Source of the DNA: UBA5070 sp039798065
Lineage (GTDB): Bacteria; Fibrobacterota; Fibrobacteria; UBA5070
Direction: 5' to 3'
NCBI GenBank assembly: GCA_039798065.1
Contig: JBDKGS010000230.1
Coordinates: 1 to 6,947 of the forward strand
DNA length: 6,947 bases
A program made the position numbers and the translations under genes. Below the pieces are notes generated by a model. That model was not told the DNA's origin. It was given only the letters and a program-made list of their open reading frames with translations, and did not search any database. Below, in pieces: positions 4,703 through 6,947 of the stretch. How positions within the stretch are numbered: position 1 is the stretch's first letter; the number at the start of each line of letters is the position of its first letter.

Positions 4703-5311
4703 CTATCCGTCCGGTTCCAGGCCGGTCTCCACGCTGAACCTCCTCGTGTCGATTGCGATTTCCAGCCTGGCGACTTTCTCCAGGCGTCTACGGAACCGTT
4801 CTTCTGCCGAGTACTGAGCGCTCAAGTAGGTCTTGACCAGATCCCATGCAAGCGCCGTACCGGTGACAAGCGCACCAAGGCACATGATGTTCATGTCGTC
4901 GTCTTCCACACCCTGGTGCGCGGAAAAGCATTCGGTGACAAGGGCCGCGCGAACGCCGGCGATCTTGTTGGAGGCGATGCAGGTCCCGACACCGCTTCCG
5001 CAGATGGCCAGCCCCCGCAGGACTTGGCCATTGGCCACAGCCCGGGCGAGTGGCGCCACGCAATCCGGATAATCGTCGGTGGGGTCGAGGAAATCGGCAC
5101 CGAAATCCACAACCCGACACCCGGCGGCGCGAAGACCCCTGACAATTTCTGCTTTCAAGACGAACCCGCCATGGTCGGCGGCGATGCCGATCCGGTAAAC
5201 CTTAGACCAAGCTTCGAGGGGATGGGTCGTCCGGGAATCCCTATCCAAGGAGTGGCCTGCTGGCCTTCGCGGACGGGTGGAACCCGGATGAGCCGAGGTT
5301 GGAGGAAGCAT
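4703..5311 (-). CDS. RpiB/LacA/LacB family sugar-phosphate isomerase
   Basis: This family interconverts aldose and ketose phosphates, for example ribose 5-phosphate and ribulose 5-phosphate in the pentose phosphate pathway. Counting from the ATG, the core starts near residue 39 with YRIGIAADHGGFVLK (D46, H47), then VVDFGADF, DDYPD, the catalytic-cysteine motif ICGSGVG (C105), SNKIAGVRAALV and FSAHQGVEDDDMNIMCLGALV. In classical RpiB the last block reads SARxSRxHNDxNVLxLG; the AHQGVE form with acidic residues in place of HN marks a divergent subgroup, so the sugar is uncertain. About 38 proline- and arginine-rich residues precede the core and do not resemble the family. The chosen ATG (5309-5311) has no clear ribosome-binding site; an in-frame TTG lies four codons upstream (5321-5323), and no standard start codon lies close to the core. 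The C-terminus runs about 30 residues beyond the usual end. Confidence 0.85.
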   Translation of the reverse strand: MLPPTSAHPGSTRPRRPAGHSLDRDSRTTHPLEAWSKVYRIGIAADHGGFVLKAEIVRGLRAAGCRVVDFGADFLDPTDDYPDCVAPLARAVANGQVLRGLAICGSGVGTCIASNKIAGVRAALVTECFSAHQGVEDDDMNIMCLGALVTGTALAWDLVKTYLSAQYSAEERFRRRLEKVARLEIAIDTRRFSVETGLEPDG

Positions 5312-5426
5312 GGGTGTTGTCAAATTCTGTTGTCATTCGCGTCTCCGTCGTGAAGCGGTTCCCGCTTTCGTCGCGTCCGTATGGCCGTTCACCACTGATC
5401 GTGTCGTTGGCGGGGGAGTGGGCGTA

Positions 5427-5726
5427 CTATGCGGACAATTTCCGTGCGATTTCGGCGACATGCCGACCTTGGAAGCGGGCAGCCTCGAGCTCGTTCTCGC
5501 TGGGAAAACGTTCGCCCGTCGGTCCGGCGGTTTCGAAGAGGGCTGCCTCCAGGTGGACCGGCGATGGGTAGGTCCCCGATGCCGAATTGACGTTGCGGAT
5601 ATCGCGTGCAGTAAATTGGATGCGACTCATGAGGATGGGCTGGGCGTCGGGGTTCGCAGAGAGGTACAACCTCGATCCGTCGTGCGAGGGCGAACATCCT
5701 GGATGTGACACGACGGAATCTGTCAT
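5427..5726 (-). CDS. 99-codon ORF ending in a WrbA-like C-terminus, probably a remnant or chimera
   Basis: The ATG (5724-5726) overlaps the TGA of the upstream sugar dehydrogenase gene in the arrangement ATGA, suggesting coupled translation. The last ~36 residues (AGPTGERFPSENEL followed by EAARFQGRHVAEIARKLSA) closely resemble the end of WrbA-type NAD(P)H:quinone oxidoreductases, where a GPDGSRQPSENEL-like turn precedes the final helix ARFQGxHVAEIAxKL. The flavodoxin fold and FMN-binding loops that make up the other ~160 residues of WrbA are missing. I searched the other two minus-strand frames across this segment and saw no further WrbA pieces. The first ~60 residues (including CSPSHDGSRLYLSANPDAQP) are not recognised. 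It cannot be a working WrbA; it is either a leftover of a deleted wrbA gene fused to unrelated sequence or a small protein with a borrowed tail. Confidence 0.5.
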   Translation of the reverse strand: MTDSVVSHPGCSPSHDGSRLYLSANPDAQPILMSRIQFTARDIRNVNSASGTYPSPVHLEAALFETAGPTGERFPSENELEAARFQGRHVAEIARKLSA

Positions 5727-6947
5727 TTTCTGGATCCGACTTCGTGTCTTCTGGCACGTAGAGATTTTCCAGGAGCAGATGGAAGGCGGTCGTCGGGTGC
5801 CGTGTCGGACACGCGCCAAACAACCCCGCCCAGATCGTCGGCCACCAGGAGACGCCCGTGCGCGTCGATGGCCAGGCCCGATGGGCGTCCCCGCACCACA
5901 TCGTTTGAATCGACAAATCCTGTCATGACTACGATGGGATCGGCGGACGGAGATCCGTCAAGGAACGGAACGAACACGACTTCGGAGCCAACTTTTCCTG
6001 AACGGTGTCGGTCGACGAAAATGCCGGCGGCGAACTGGTCGGTTTCACGCGTGCCCTCCGAGGTGACAAGACCTGTCATGGCTGGGGCGTGTGGCGATAT
6101 TTCAGATCGGTCGGAACCAGATTGGTTCGGCCGCTGCGATTCAAGCGGATTTCGTGCGTCCGGTGGCGCGAAGCGGCAGTAGACGCATCGTCGCAACGAT
6201 CCGGGGTGGACGGATTTCAAGGAGTTGGTCTGGCTGTATTTGAGTTCCCCATCCGTTTTCTCCACGATCGAAGTCCAAAGGATGTCGCTGCCTGGCCCCC
6301 AGACCAAACCCACCGGAGATCGCAGGTCGTGCCCCAGGCTGCTGACTTTTCCGTTCGAGCGCTCGATTTCGATGATTGTGCCGGGGCTGGCTTCCCCCAC
6401 GATGTTTTCCGCATCGGTGGGAGTGGGCTGCGTCGCAGCGTAGATTCTGCTTCCATCCTTGTTGGCAACGATGCTCCGGAGTCGGGATTTGTCATTGGAA
6501 CGCGCTACGGTCGCGACGCTCCTTTCCGAGCTGGAAGCGATTTTCGTCGATCCTGTTTCATACTTGAATCGAAGGACTTTGCCTCCAGTGGCCACGTAGA
6601 ATTCATCTCCAACGAGCGCCATGCCGGTTGCCGCATCCTTTTGCTCCAGGAAGACGGTTCGTACATCCGAGATTCCGTCCTTGTCCGCATCGCGAAGCAA
6701 TGTGATGCGGTGGTCGGGTTGTGTCGAGACGGTCCAGTCCAACCATGCATGAATTCGTGAACAAATCGTGGGCTTGCCGGCAGGGGAGGATTCCGCGACC
6801 AGGAGATCGCCGTTGGGAAGCATGAAAAGTTCTCCCGGATGGTCCAATCCGCTTGCGTAGACGGTGGGGACGAGCCCTTTCGCCGTTCTTGGCGTTTCGC
6901 CGATCGGCCAGCCCGCGGCGAGCGGGGCGTACGCCGCAGAGGTTGCC
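5723..6947 (-). CDS. PQQ-dependent sugar dehydrogenase, L-sorbosone dehydrogenase type (5' end outside window)
   Basis: The minus-strand frame stays open to the right edge, giving 407 visible residues. Family landmarks appear in order: GWPIGETP near the edge, YASGLDHPGELFMLPNGDLLVAES, HRITLLRDADKDGISDVRTVFLE, GMALVGDEFYVATGGKVLRF, RSIVANKDGSRIYAAT, a GTIIEIERSNG strand, LRSPVGLVWGP, VVFVPFLDG, and finally VMTGFVDSNDVVRGRPSGLAIDAHGRLLVADDLGGVVWRVS. This is the six-bladed beta-propeller fold of PQQ sugar dehydrogenases, which oxidise aldoses or sorbosone, usually in the periplasm. The TTG at 6845-6847 is an internal leucine (GLDHP), not the start. Two normally well conserved stretches are altered: the GWPYC-like loop reads RRCVYCRFAP, and the HGSWNR-like loop reads RHRSGKVG. 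No frameshift explains this, so the copy is either divergent in function or decaying. Its stop overlaps the next ORF by four bases. Confidence 0.85.
   Translation of the reverse strand, partial: ATSAAYAPLAAGWPIGETPRTAKGLVPTVYASGLDHPGELFMLPNGDLLVAESSPAGKPTICSRIHAWLDWTVSTQPDHRITLLRDADKDGISDVRTVFLEQKDAATGMALVGDEFYVATGGKVLRFKYETGSTKIASSSERSVATVARSNDKSRLRSIVANKDGSRIYAATQPTPTDAENIVGEASPGTIIEIERSNGKVSSLGHDLRSPVGLVWGPGSDILWTSIVEKTDGELKYSQTNSLKSVHPGSLRRCVYCRFAPPDARNPLESQRPNQSGSDRSEISPHAPAMTGLVTSEGTRETDQFAAGIFVDRHRSGKVGSEVVFVPFLDGSPSADPIVVMTGFVDSNDVVRGRPSGLAIDAHGRLLVADDLGGVVWRVSDTAPDDRLPSAPGKSLRARRHEVGSRK

Noticed and set aside
5347..5372. AAGCGG/CCGCTT hairpin between the WrbA-like ORF and the rpiB-type gene as a terminator
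   Set aside because: The stem is only six base pairs and has no T-run in the minus direction needed for these genes.
6005..6760. A 251-codon plus-strand open frame
   Set aside because: It is antisense to the sugar dehydrogenase, which shows many family motifs in the minus frame.
6505..6947. TTG at 6845-6847 as the start of the sugar dehydrogenase
   Set aside because: The frame continues open to the window edge with conserved family sequence (GWPIGETP and YASGLDHP), so this TTG is an internal leucine codon.

Overview
This window comes from a GC-rich bacterium. The proteins suggest a Gram-negative-type organism: a secreted two-HKD phospholipase D/cardiolipin synthase-like protein and a PQQ-type sugar dehydrogenase. 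The S1 tail (TLGDIF) and the GerW/YtfJ-family protein would fit the Fibrobacterota/Bacteroidota-Chlorobi neighbourhood, but this placement is an inference and is weak. Neither complete tRNA gene encodes its 3' CCA, so the cell must add it enzymatically.

Left part (1-1977). The plus strand opens with the 3' end of rpsA (ribosomal protein S1), followed by two hairpins, the second a strong rho-independent terminator, and then a third hairpin that may serve both strands. A minus-strand pair follows: an SRPBCC-domain protein with an N-terminal membrane helix, and downstream of it a four-helix DoxX-family protein. Each side of this pair carries an identical run of 11 G on the plus strand, followed by CGG.

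Middle (1937-3007). A strong sigma70-type promoter drives tRNA-Arg(ACG). The tRNA is followed after only 27 bases by a GerW-family ORF, so both probably share one transcript. A second promoter drives tRNA-Ala(GGC), which ends at a long terminator hairpin. Next comes a damaged second copy of the tRNA-Ala. Its acceptor/D-arm half and its anticodon-loop-to-3' half are separated by about 175 bases of unrelated, apparently structured sequence, and 9 bases are missing from the T arm. It is followed by an identical copy of the terminator. This interrupted tRNA is the most unusual object in the window.

Right part (3008-6947), all minus strand. Reading in the direction of transcription from the right edge: a PQQ-dependent sugar dehydrogenase of the L-sorbosone dehydrogenase type (its 5' end lies outside the window), overlapping by ATGA a 99-codon ORF whose last ~36 residues look like the C-terminus of WrbA; then an RpiB/LacA/LacB sugar-phosphate isomerase; then the ClsC/YmdC-like phospholipase D protein, preceded by a perfect dyad that may be an operator. 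The sugar dehydrogenase and sugar-phosphate isomerase suggest carbohydrate metabolism, but nothing in the sequence shows that they form one pathway. I found no CRISPR array, transposase or integrase gene.
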